A stretch of DNA of 64,000 bases, from the NCBI GenBank assembly GCA_907163375.1, contig CAJQUW010005337.1:1-64000 (forward strand). The letters run 5' to 3'. Below are positions 12,801 through 23,463 of this stretch, in pieces. The notes under the pieces are model-generated. The model ran no database searches, had not been told where the DNA came from, and saw nothing but the letters and a program-made list of their open reading frames with translations. A program made the position numbers and the translations under genes. Every line of letters starts with the position of its first letter. Position 1 is the stretch's first letter. The stretch comes from Prostheceraeus crozeri. Its lineage: Eukaryota > Platyhelminthes > Polycladida > Euryleptidae.

Positions 12801-13325
12801 GAACAACGTACAATTTTGCAAGAGTAAAATCGCGTGAATTTCCTCTGAAATTACAGGTATATTTTAACTTGGATAGTTCATTTAGTTATTTTTTAAATTA
12901 TTGTAATGATGAATAAAGTAAGACCCTTTTTCTGCTCCGGATCTCATTTTCAATAAATAATTATGATTATACTTTGCAAATCGAATAGGAAAGGAATTTA
13001 CCAATCTTGATACTTAAATATAACACTAACTTCATCATGGCCGTTGTTATTGTTATTCAACTAATAGGTCCTATCTCCTGACCATTATTAGAAATTGATG
13101 CATCAAATGGTGAATTACATTTGCAGGTCCTCTCCTTCCAGCGTGACTCATATTTTATTTCATCTCAGCTATCATTTCATTATCTCATCTCGAAATTGTA
13201 AATAGATATCATCACGAATTGTCATGTGCATCATAATCTGTATTCATTCATAATTTGTAATCATCATGATAATCAACGTGTTTTCATTTTTGAAAAATAA
13301 ACGTTTCTGACTTCTGACTTCTGAC
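9869..13325 (+). pseudogene. decayed LINE reverse transcriptase and 3' tail
   Basis: No long frame survives, but RT landmarks remain in order on plus: QIGFEG near 11040, FID.SKAFDSV near 11140, GVPQGGDCLSPTLFF near 11310, an IYAADIV version of the YADD box near 11450, and DYKYLGLWLSI near 11645. The region is AT-rich and crossed by many stops. The element appears to end near 13325 in AATAAACGTTTCTGACTTCT with three TTCTGAC-like units, a typical LINE 3' tail. Together with 9194-9868 this gives one element of about 4.1 kb. Confidence 0.65.
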
Positions 13326-13780
13326 ATAGAAATCTACTGTACAATAAGAGAAAATTGGATAAGATATGAAGGAAAATAATTTAATTTAATTTAAATTAAT
13401 TTAAAGGGGAATTAAAACACAATCGTAAACGAACTCTTTTTGAGTACACAAGGACGGAGAAGTGAGTCTGATGAGTACTGCTTCTGTAATGCGGAGCTCA
13501 GGAAGGGAAACGTATCAAAAAGAGGTGCCTGTAATGACTTACTTTGTTTGAATGACTTGCAATCCATCATGGTCTAAATAGATGGATGACCATTCCTCAG
13601 ATCGCAATTAATAACTTGATAAAATACATGCAAATATCTATACTTTGACGAACTGTAAGGAATTTACAGGGTTGCTGTGGGTATGGGGATTCATTGGGTA
13701 TACACATGGGTGTGGGATGGGTATGAGTGCTGAGGTCATCCCCACAGCTTCCACAGCTCTTCTATGGGGATTCTGTGGTG
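13326..13780. other. spacer, no gene
   Basis: AT-rich start (repeated AATTT near 13378-13405), then GGGTATGGGGATTC-like low-complexity sequence at 13660-13730 just before the LINE-B fragment. No supported feature. Confidence 0.35.
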
Positions 13781-14275
13781 ATTCTATTGAGGAAACGAAC
13801 TGGAGTTTTTTGCATGACAATGTTAGTCTGGACTCTAAATGTGTATCATTTCATACCCAGCTAGACAGCATTGCTCAAAAGTGCATCCCAGTAACCTACG
13901 TGCGAATGACCCCAAGAGACAAGCCTTGGATCACTCCAATCGTCAAAGACTTAATAAATCAGAGATGGCAAGCATTTCGTGTCAAGAATTTCACTCTGTA
14001 TAACCATCTGAAAGTTAAAGTCAAAGAGGAGATCAAAAAGTCTAAATTGATATGGTCAAAAAAATCAAACTAAGCAACCGTGGAAAGTCGTCAATAGCTT
14101 GCGTCGTGTCGAAAAGTCTACCAATCCGTTGGCATCACTCCTAAGCAACTTTTCGTGTCTGAAGGAAGGAGTTGATTCTATAAACGATCATCTCTCGTCT
14201 GTCTTCCTGAGTTCGGCGATGATTGACCAAGATACTATGAACGATGAAGCTGAATGGATTGTCACAGTCACTCTG
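13781..14275 (+). pseudogene. LINE-B, endonuclease-to-RT linker (5' segment)
   Basis: From about 13789 the frame reads IEETNWSFLHDNVSLDSKC and then TPRDKPWITPIVKDLINQRW, the conserved linker between endonuclease and RT in CR1/Jockey-type LINEs. After 14073 a frameshift leads to PWKVVNSLRRVEKSTNPLAS and the run-up to RT, ending near 14270 within DEAEWIV. The matching remainder of RT begins at about 28000, so LINE-A and its contents (14.3-28.0 kb) appear to interrupt this element. Confidence 0.65.
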
Positions 14276-14657
14276 TGACATCTGTGACTCTGTGACTGTA
14301 ATCCATTGAGCGTTCTCTTTAAATTGGTGGAATTTGTAAATTTCGTTTCTAATCCAGTTTGGAGTTATCTCATTTGGAATATACTTGTGCCCATATTCTT
14401 ATGATCTGAATTCACTCGCGTTTGTGTACAGATTTCTTGTGCTACATTGGATTTTCGCAGTGTCCACGGTAGCTATTTTTGGCTGCAATCACATATCTTT
14501 TACATTGCCGGCCTGTACAATGTACAACGTTGGCGTGACGTAAAGGTCACATGTTAAATTTCATTTGCTGGACTTATTGTACTCCGTCCCTCTTTTCTTC
14601 TGTATTCAATTATTCTTAGGATAAGCAAGTTTGACAATAACAGTGCTGGTAGTGAGA

Positions 14658-14712
14658 GCGTGGTGTAGGGGTAATGTGTTTTTGTTCGTGACTAAAGTTT
14701 TAGCGTTCGAAC
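14658..14712 (+). promoter_or_regulatory. tRNA-like A and B boxes upstream of LINE-A ORF1
   Basis: TGGTGTAGGGGTAA (from 14660) fits the Pol III A box and GCGTTCGAACCCC (from 14703) fits the B box, about 30 nt apart as in tRNA genes. They end about 20 nt before the ATG of ORF1 at 14731. The T-stem does not pair well, so this is a tRNA-derived promoter-like head rather than a tRNA gene. Confidence 0.45.
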
Positions 14713-14730
14713 CCCTCTTCTACTTTTACA

Positions 14731-15469
14731 ATGGTTACTCCGAGTAGTAGAAATACCCGCTCTAATAGTGCATCGAATGTTCTCACCATCAACGACGTTA
14801 AGGAATTAATGAATACGCTAAAAGCAGAAATTATCGCCGACATGAAGTCCGAAATATATGCAGTCAAGGCTAGTCTTGCAGAGATACATAATGAAATCAA
14901 GTGCATGGAAAAAGAGCTAAAGACATTCAAAGATAAATTAACTTCTCATGATGATGAAATCAATTTTATAAAAGGAGAATTGTTTAATCTTCCAGCGATG
15001 ATTTTCAATGAAATTGAAGAAAGAAATTCCCGTCTGAACAATGTTATTGTATCTGGAATCAATGAAGGGGAAGGCACTCTGGAAGAAAGAAAAAATTACG
15101 ATAAATATGAGTTTGCCAACTTCCTTGATGAAGTCAATTTGAAAAAATGCAATTTCGCAGGACGTTATTGGTCTTCATCGCATCGGTCGACCCAAATCTG
15201 ACAGACCACGTTTGTTAAAAATTATCTTTCGTTCTTCTGAGTCAAAGAAAAGTCTCCTAAAAAAAGCGAAGGATTTAAGAAACACTGGGCGATACAAAGC
15301 AGTGTTCGTCAATCCTGACAGGACACATGCTCAAATTGCAGAATTCCGCAGACTTCGTAATGAATTGAATGAGAGGAGAGCAAATGGTGAGGATGTGGTT
15401 ATTTATGGACAGCGTGTTATGCAGAGATCTAATGTTCGATCAGCGCCGATCTCAAATAATTTATTGTGA
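14731..15469 (+). pseudogene. LINE-A ORF1 (coiled-coil RNA-binding protein)
   Basis: The first part (14731-15201) has a short Ser/Asn-rich start, a heptad-rich coiled coil at roughly residues 30-85 and then ERNSRLNNVIVSGINEGEG, the beginning of the RRM-like domain of L1/CR1-type ORF1 proteins. A frameshift near 15185 leads into RIGRPKSDRPRLLKIIFRS and a basic C-terminal domain ending at 15469. ORF1 proteins trimerise on their own RNA and act as chaperones in the retrotransposition particle. ORF2 follows after a short gap, the normal order. Confidence 0.7.
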
Positions 15470-15527
15470 CGGATTTTATTGTTTCTTTTCGTAGTAAAAT
15501 TTTTCCCACTGTGCTATTGTTGAACGC

Positions 15528-17133
15528 ATGGTCAATTTTCCCAAATTTGACGAATTATCTGTTTTAGTTGCTTCAGTAAAGCCTGGCTTGGTGGTTGTAA
15601 CAGAATCTTGGCTTAGCTCCGACATAATTGATGATGTGCTGAAACTACCTAGCTACAATTTATACAGATGTGATAGAACTTGGGCGTGTTGGCGGCGGTG
15701 TTTGTGCATGGATCGCTGCTGATCTACGCTGTGATGTTGTTTCATGTTATTCTCATCCCCGCACGATCGAATTTTTGGCACTGAAAATTTGTAAATTAAA
15801 CCTTTTTCTCGTTTGTGCATATGTACCACCAAATCTGAGAGCAAGTGATCGAGATGTTATCAACGAATTTTTTGTTTCTGTAATAGATAGTGAGTTGTCA
15901 GCAAACCCAGACTTGAAACTTATGATTTGTGGAGATTTTAATAATATGGATACATCCATTTTTGCAGAACAATTTTCACTTGTAAATTCTGTAAAACGCG
16001 CCACTCGGCTGAATTCCATTCTTGACCAAATTTGGATCAGTTCTGATTTATGTGATATTTACCAAGAAGATGCATGTATTGGTCCTCCACTTGGTTCGTC
16101 TGACCACAATTCTGTTTTGCTGTTTGGAAAAGAATTTGATAATTCCTCATCCAGATTGGTGAAAGTCTGGGATTTTCGTAAATCACACATGGATGATTTT
16201 CAATATCTCTTGTCAATTACAGACTTCGACTCTATTTTTGTTGATAATTATTCTGTTGATGAAATGTGCTGTATATTTTATCATTATTTACAAGTTGCTA
16301 TGTCATTTATTCCATCAAGTTTTGTGTGATGACAGACAAGGATAAGCCATGGGTTACACCTCTTCTGAAATCGTTAATAAACAAACGTTGGAATGCGTTC
16401 CGCAGCAAGCAATGGGATTTGTACCATCATTACAAGGTAAAAATAAAGGACGAGATACTGAAATCAAAATATGCATGGTCGCAGAGGCAGTTACAGTCAG
16501 CGAAAAATGTTTGGAAAGTTGTCAATGAAGTTCGGGGCAAAGCTGACAAGAGGGCCTTCCATAATTTGATAATGGACTATGGTGGTTTCCAGGGTTTGAT
16601 TACTGCAATTCACGTTGAGATGTGTAAGAACTTCAACTACGACCAAGACGTCGGCATTCCCTCGCTTCAGAATGATTCGTGGATTTTTACACCGACAGTC
16701 TATGACGTTCAACGCTCCTTGCAACATCTATCTGTGCATAAATCTGTTGGTTGTGACGGTATTCCCAATCGTATTCTCCGTGATGGCGCTAACTGGCTTT
16801 CTTTCCCACTACATCAGATTTTTATGAAGTCAGTTGAGTCTCGAACTTTCCCCTCGTGTTGGAAGTTGGCTGATGTTGTACCCGTGCCCAAATGTAAGAG
16901 ACCCACTGTTCGTGACTTTCGACCGATATCTGTTACCCCGGTCATCAGCAAAATTTTTGAACGTCTTGTTCTCAATTCTGTCATGTCACAGATTATCCAA
17001 TTATATGGTCCGTATCAATATGCCTTCAGACAATATGGTTCTACCGAAAGTGCGTTGATCAAAATTCACGATAGTATAACATCATGTTGTAATTGTGGTA
17101 ATTCGCCATTGACCTATGTCGTTATGGTAGATG
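15528..17133 (+). pseudogene. LINE-A ORF2, endonuclease and first half of RT
   Basis: Three frames joined by shifts near 15680 and 16310. Endonuclease motifs: VVVTESWLSS (about 15590), GGGVCAW, FLVCAYVPPN, LMICGDFNN (about 15925) and SSDHNSVLL (about 16105). Then comes the DKPWVTPLLKSLINKRWNAF linker and RT motifs VGCDGIPNRIL, ADVVPVPK and FRPISVTPVISKIFERLV. The frame is lost at VVMVD (about 17133), exactly where motif A should continue; the continuation LTKAFDKLNHH is found at 26940. A 9.8-kb composite lies between the two halves. Clade: CR1/Jockey-like by motif pattern. Confidence 0.75.
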
Positions 17134-18391
17134 TAATGAAAAAATAAACGTCTTAGGTCAATAAATTATATAATACTCCCAAATTTTCGAATGTCTCTTT
17201 CTCAAGGGTATGAAATCACACTGACAGTGGGCAAATTATCTTACAAACAACTAACATAGTACAAAATTCAAACACAAATAACTCAGAGGTCCTACTTCTC
17301 ATACTAAATAAACATTGATATCTGGGCGATACTTAGAAATGAAATCCTTCTCTGATATCTTCCGCTCAATCGTATTAGCAAATCCTCGCTTTAAAATAAA
17401 AGGGGTCACAAATGAAAGGTCAGGTAACATACCATGAGTTTTAACAAAATGTTTATGAAATAAACTTGAATCAGTTGTAAGGTGCTCATGCATACGTTGA
17501 CGAAAAGAACGAAAAGTCTCACCGATATAAAAACTTTCACACAAATTACATGTCAACTGATAAACAACATTTTTCATGTAACAAAAATTATTATTCTTAC
17601 ACAAACAATTACTAGTACAAAATAATTTTTCTTTAAATGAAACACTTCTTTTCAAATTAGGCTGGGTCACAAATACTGGCTTCAAATCAAACAAATGATG
17701 CTGGAAACTTTTAAACTCTTTTCTTATCTTAGTTGCCTGGAAATCATTAATGAACGGTACCCTTAAATATATTTGTTTTCTGTTTGCTTCTTTTCTATGT
17801 CTTCTTTTGCTTTCATTCATTGGTTTAGGCTTCATGTATCGTTCAACAATATCTAAAGAGTACCCGTTTGCTAGAAATCTTTTTTTCATAAAATATAGTC
17901 CATCTTTGATCTTGCTCATGGTGGAACAATTGCGATGTACTCGCAGACACTCTGTACGTAGCAGGTTTATCTTTCTCTGCCACGGCACCCAACTCTCCCA
18001 TGGCATTATATGATTGCTGTGAAGGTCTTTGGAATAAAAGCCCGTATGGAAACTATTGTTTTGAGATCGTACAACTTTGGTATCTAAAAAAGGAAGCTGG
18101 TTGTCAACTGGCAGTTCAATCGTAAACTGGATGTTTGTGTCGATATCATTTATCAATGGGAGGATATCATCGATAGGAGATAAGCTGACAACAAAGATAT
18201 CATCAATATATCGTCTCCATATTATGATTTGATCACCACATTTCTCCTTAATTTGTTCTTCGATAAAATTCATGTAAATTATTGCCAAGATTGGTGAAAG
18301 ATTGTTGCCCATAGCAAGTCCTTTTGTTTGTTTATAATAGTTCCCATTAAAGTATATCATGTCGGATGTAATGGCTAGTCGTAAAAGATCC
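17121..18391 (-). pseudogene. Penelope-like element, inverted 5'-truncated copy
   Basis: The minus-strand frame 17299-18360 encodes the second half of a PLE protein. It starts at MIYFNGNYYKQTKGLAMGNN (RT motif B region), continues with WRRYIDDIFVV (catalytic YIDD), and ends with a zinc-finger-like segment and a GIY-YIG endonuclease (CNLCESFYIGETFRSFRQRM). It is almost identical to the plus-strand copy at 22.0-26.7 kb. Homology stops sharply at 18391 next to the polymerase frame. The sequence between 17121 and 17298 matches the 3' part of the other copy in inverse orientation. The uninterrupted reading at about 18090 shows the pre-insertion sequence of the site hit by the transposon at 23464. 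Confidence 0.8.
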
Positions 18392-18392
18392 T

Positions 18393-19000
18393 TTACCCAC
18401 TTGGGGACCTACCTCACAACGTACCTTTAAAGGTGGAATTCGCCCATATTCTTCGAAAAATCATTCATCGGGACGCCCGTTTACCTATACTCAAAACGAA
18501 GAAGCTGCCATCGGCAAGTACATCGAACTGTTATTACAAAGACAAATAATTGAGGCGTACAAGAAGTCAGCATTCATCTCCTATCCGTTCCTCATACCCA
18601 AGCCAGACGCAAGTTGCCGATTCCTTATTGACTACAGCCACTTAACAAACTCTATAAAAATCAAACCTATGCATCTTCCCCTGTTCGCTTCAAGAATTCG
18701 GAACATACCAATACCGCGATCTGCGAAGGCCATCAGGCTCGACCTTACACAAGCATTCTATACAATGCCCCTCCATGAGAAGGCTAGACACCTCACATGC
18801 TTCAAATTTGCTAACCAACGTTACCAATTCACCAGGCTCCCCATGGGCCTCAGCGCTAGTCCAGGTGAACTTCAACGGCAATTACAAGAGATTCTTGCCC
18901 CACTAAGATCATCCTGCACCGTCTCATGGGTACATGTGGATGACATATTGTTAATTGCCAGGAGATCCCGCATACACAAACTTTGCAGAAGAATCATCAA
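18393..19000 (+). pseudogene. reverse transcriptase, hepadna-like or DIRS-like, first half
   Basis: An open frame without a start codon runs from the PLE junction. RT features in order: FLIPKPDASCRFLIDYSHL (fingers), RLDLTQAFYTMPLHEKA (motif A), FTRLPMGLSASPGE (motif B) and WVHVDDILLIA (motif C, catalytic VDD). It breaks at 19001 where a DNA transposon entered, and resumes at 21147. LINE and Penelope RTs differ in motif B, so this belongs to the LTR/DIRS/pararetrovirus side. The AFY-MPLH segment and the RNase H half recall hepadnavirus-type polymerases, which is inference from motif memory only. The 5' end of the element is missing. Confidence 0.7.
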
Positions 19001-19002
19001 TA

Positions 19003-21144
19003 CACTGTAAATCGCTCAATACCAATCACATACGAAGGATGCATACCAATATATTTTTTTGGTATATTTCTGTATTCTCTTGGTATATATTTGTATGCTT
19101 TTCGTATGTTATTTCAAATGCTTTACATACTAAAGCCATACTAGCACAATGTTAAAAGAAATCATCAATCATCTCCAAAGTATCTTGATTTCAGGACTTT
19201 TGTCAATAAAGATCACACTAATGTTACTACTGCTCTGCAAGTAGTAGTGATGCAAATGGAAAATTTTCCAGAAAATTTTCCAGAAAATTTTCCGGAAAAT
19301 TTTCCAATTTTTTCAAAATTTTCCGGACAATTTTCCATTGGAAAATTTTGAAATTTATTTTTTGGTGATTGACCTTTCTTCCTTTGTTTAGGAGACTTAT
19401 TATAGTCGTTTGAAAAGACTATGTAGTATTCAAAGTCCGAAAACTTCTCTATCATCCCTGTATGTTAACTTTTGGTACCAACTGCACCTATTCCATGTCT
19501 ATTTCAGATCTTTCCAAATGAATTTCAGACTAGATGGATTTCAGATTTCGCTAGCTGAATTTCAGATATCTGTCACAAGCTCAACTTTGAAAAGATCTTG
19601 AATTCAACTGGAGATCTCCAACTCATCTAGATCATATCTGAAATTCATTTGGGCAGATCTGAAATCGAATTGGAACTATCTGAACCATCTGAACTAGAAA
19701 TGGAGGATGTGTATCCTCAACGAAGATATCGGACAAAGCGCCAGAAGTTTGCAGCTATCATAGATATTCTTTTACTCATCACAGATATCTTTAGTTTCCA
19801 AATATCTCACGAGTTTGCAGTCATTATATCTTCCAATATGGTCGCTCATGAACGCTGCATGGACTGTGTGCTTTATACTTCATCACATGTTCATCAACAC
19901 ATGGAGAAATTGCATCACTATGATCAACTCTGCATAATAAAGCTTAACTTTCAAGCTAACAATTAGCAAACTCCAAAATGAAGTACATTATTTTTGCTCC
20001 AGATCTTTCACATTGCATAAAATTATACCCCTACTGTAAAGCAAGATTCACGTTATCCCAGACGGTGTCTGTGTGATAATTAAAAATGCTTACAATTTAG
20101 TACGAGCCACTGGTAGCGAAGGAATTAATGTTCAAAAACCCGCTGACGGAGATCGTTTTGCTACGACCGCTTTCATCGGAATAATGATGAAATCAAGATC
20201 GAGTTTTGGACCCAATTTATTGGTACGCAGCTGCCTCGACAGTGGAAGCGTTCAAATGATGGGGCCTATCACAAAAAATCAAAACTTTCAAAATTTTCCA
20301 TAATTTTCCAATATTTTCCAAAATTTTCCAATTTTTTCCATAATTTTCCACGGAAAATTTTGATTCAAGTAGTGAGATAATGACATTCAAGAGTCATTCT
20401 TTCAATACTGAATTCGATTTTAATACACGTAAGTCTAAGGCATTTCATGAATAATCAATAAGATTTCAACCATCAACAATTGTGCATCATGTAATTTTGA
20501 AATAAGGCATATTATCAATCCGAAATAAAAACACATTATAATTCATTAAACGCAAAAATAGTTATGTTTGAGATATATAAGTCAACATGATTGCACGAAA
20601 GATACCGTTTGAATGAATTGACGTTAATCAACTTGGCTCATAAAGTAGAGCTAACTAAACGTCCTGTTAATGTTGCTAGACAAGTAGCAACAACGCCAAT
20701 CTCGCGGGCATATAATTCACAATAAATCTAATCTAGTTAAATATCACTCTATCAAACAAAAAATATTCGCGACTGGTATTACTGAAAAAAGTTATTTGAC
20801 AGTAGTATGTAATACATACATTTTTTTGCTATGTAACTTAAAGCTGCACATACCAAATGGATACCAGATGCATACGAATAAGAATGAATTTGCATCGGGT
20901 CTCGTATATAAAACATACCAACAATTCGTATTTCAGTGTAAAACATCCAATCACAGATAGAATAGTTCGTATCGCTACATACCAATCACATACCAATCAC
21001 ATGCGAAGGTAAATGAGTTTTGGTATGAAAAATATACCAGATCTCTGTAAACATACCAGAATCTCGTATCAGATGTTAGTTTCAAATTGTATGTAATTTT
21101 GGTATATGTTTGTATGTAATTTTCGTATCCAGCGATTTACAGTG
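19003..21144. mobile_element. DNA transposon with TA duplication, no transposase
   Basis: The ends are perfect inverted repeats (CACTGTAAATCGCT at 19003 and AGCGATTTACAGTG ending at 21144), flanked by TA (19001-19002, 21145-21146). Removing the unit restores one reading frame across the polymerase. Subterminal regions repeat CATACCAATCACATACGAAG and GGTATATNTTTGTATG-like words in both orientations. Two internal blocks (about 19257-19345 and 20285-20350) are arrays of AATTTTCC palindromes. No transposase frame is visible, so it is a long non-autonomous Tc1/mariner- or ISL2EU-like element. Confidence 0.85.
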
Positions 21145-21146
21145 TA

Positions 21147-21886
21147 GACTTACTTCAGCAGGGTCCGTAATTAACCACAAAAAATCCCAACTGGTTCCTA
21201 CAAGAAAAATCACTTACCTTGGAATGACAATAGACATCAAGCAGCAAACAGTTGGCCCTACTACAAAACATATTCGCCATGCAACAAAACTTATCAATTT
21301 CGCAGCTGACAAGCCTCCTAAAGACTTCTCCAAACAAGATATGATGTATCGAGGATATCTGGCCTTCATTTTATCTATTGCCCTCCCTATCTACGCTATT
21401 CTGAGATTACCCTGGCACTTGTTGGCAAAATTATTCAATTTTCTTCTTCATAACAACTACTTCCAGCAACGGTTGCGCGTGAGGGCCACCTCGGTGGCCT
21501 TCGTCGACGCCACGCCAACCAAACTGGCCATTTTTGCCAATAAAATCTACACCAAGAACATTGCCAATAGCCAGGCAACAAATGAACTCTTGGCCGTCTT
21601 GCTAGCAGTCGCACTCCTTCAGCCATCAACCGTAATACTTACCGACAATACGGCCGCCATGACCCTCTGTCGAAAAACTACAAATTTCATACTTCAAAAA
21701 CTCCGCGCGACATATATCAACCCCCATCTTCATTATATTTGCAGCAAATGCAACTTAGCGGATGCTCCTTCAAGAAATCTACCAGTGACACTACCGCCGC
21801 AGTGTTCTAACCCAAAGTGCTGGGTTAACAGGGACTATGTGTGTTGCCGAAACGTGCATAAACCACTTTGTAATTTTTTCTCATAA
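21147..21886 (+). pseudogene. RT thumb and RNase H, second half of the same polymerase
   Basis: The frame resumes after the transposon with NHKKSQLVPTRKITYLGMTID (RT motifs D/E: the KK pair and the LG step). A connection follows, then an RNase H domain: VAFVDATPTKLAIF (first Asp), a Glu in NELLAVLLAV, VILTDNTAAM (second Asp) and LADAPSRN (last Asp), then stop at 21884-21886. All four D-E-D-D residues are present. There is no tyrosine recombinase after it, as a DIRS element would need, and no integrase. A C-terminal RNase H that starts with DATPT is what I associate with hepadnavirus-like polymerases. Gypsy-like and DIRS-like origins remain possible. Confidence 0.7.
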
Positions 21887-21906
21887 ATTATATGTTTGTT
21901 TATTCC

Positions 21907-22012
21907 GACGCCAGACCTTTCTCCACAATAATGTCTCGGTCTCCTCTGATTGGCCGCCTCTTATTGGCTAGCGGTTTGCTATATAATCAGAGGAGGCCGG
22001 GACTCTGGCGTC
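21907..22012 (+). promoter_or_regulatory. nested hairpin with CCAAT and TATA boxes
   Basis: Just after the RNase H stop: two inverted CCAAT boxes (ATTGG at 21949-21953 and 21963-21967) and TATATAAT at 21980-21987. They lie inside two nested perfect inverted repeats: GACGCCAGA (21907-21915) with TCTGGCGTC (22004-22012), and CTCCTCTGATT (21941-21951) with AATCAGAGGAG (21985-21995). It looks like a Pol II promoter that could also fold as a hairpin in RNA. It could belong to the polymerase element (3' terminal region) or be the 5' region of the PLE. Confidence 0.5.
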
Positions 22013-23463
22013 CTCACTGTTGCTTGTACGATCGAAATAAACAAAAGAGAGAAAAAAAATTGATTGAAGAGAATTTTATATGTAAATGTTACACGAAGTA
22101 TGATAATTATTGGAGTGAACAGAGGAATTATCGGAGTCATAAAAGTAATATCAACTACAGCCGATCATACAATCAAACTGATACAATAGTACCTTCAGCA
22201 TTTATCAACAAATCATCCTTTACATTCCCTGATTCGCAACTCGCACTTTTGAATAAAGGTCCTAGTTATATTCCACCGGTGACTAAAGCATTTAGAGACA
22301 ATTCTACTTATATGATTGATGCCTCTATGGAGAGCTTGAGAAAACAAATGGCTTACTCTCTAAATGAACCAAGAGAATATACTGATGAGATGAGTCGAAA
22401 TCTTTGGAAATACGTAAGTCCTGCAAACCGTGTTCATTATCCAATAGAAAACCCATTGCCCAAAGAGTTAGAGAATCAGATCATCTCCATTCAAACAAGA
22501 ATAACGACCATCACTTTAAATACTCCGGTGCCGTCATGCAACTTCCAAAAAACTATTAAAGAAATTAAGCAAAACTCCGAAATAAGAATTTTACCAACGG
22601 ACAAAACAAAGAGGTTGATTGCTCTTGAAAGAGAAACATTGAATACACTGGGATCAGCACATTTGATTAATTATCGAGAATGTCGTCCAGTCTTACCAGT
22701 GACGATACAAAAAAATTTTAATAAGGCATTGACTATGATTGCATCAAAACAATTTGATTCGCAGCTTCGTCGTCTACTTGTGAAGCTGAAATGCAGTGAT
22801 CCGCTACCAAGTATTATGAATATATTACCGAAAGATCACAAAGTTCCTTTACAAGGACGACCTTTGGTTTCAGCAACTGATACACCTGGTACACCGTTAT
22901 CCAAATTCCTCGCTAATGCCTTATTACCCCTTTTGAATTTGATACCTGCCCATTTGGTTGATACCTTTTCGTTTGTATCCCTTTTAAATGATTTTAGTTC
23001 TCATCATGATACCTACTTTGGTTCATTTGATGTATCTAACCTATATGGATCTATCCCTTTAGAAGGCATTAATAATGTCTTTTCGGTAGTTGGAAACTTT
23101 TTCCATTTATCAAAACACGAAACGATCGTAAAGAATTTGAGTACGCCTGATTTTATGGATCTTTTACGACTAGCCATTACATCCGACATGATATACTTTA
23201 ATGGGAACTATTATAAACAAACAAAAGGACTTGCTATGGGCAACAATCTTTCACCAATCTTGGCAATAATTTACATGAATTTTATCGAAGAACAAATTAA
23301 GGAGAAATGTGGTGATCAAATCATAATATGGAGACGATATATTGATGATATCTTTGTTGTCAGCTTATCTCCTATCGATGATATCCTCCCATTGATAAAT
23401 GATATCGACACAAACATCCAGTTTACGATTGAACTGCCAGTTGACAACCAGCTTCCTTTTTTA

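Noticed and set aside
13645-13788. Upstream part of the 142-codon frame before LINE-B
   Set aside because: Gly/Trp-rich low-complexity reading with no LINE similarity; only the part from 13789 is element-derived.
14255-14304. Hairpin of TCTGTGAC repeats as a regulatory site
   Set aside because: It sits at the LINE-B/LINE-A junction and is better explained as insertion-junction scar or microsatellite.
22381-22410. Hammerhead ribozyme core (CTGATGA...GAAA) as in PLE terminal repeats
   Set aside because: It lies inside the conserved PLE reading frame and the flanking arms do not form stems I and III.
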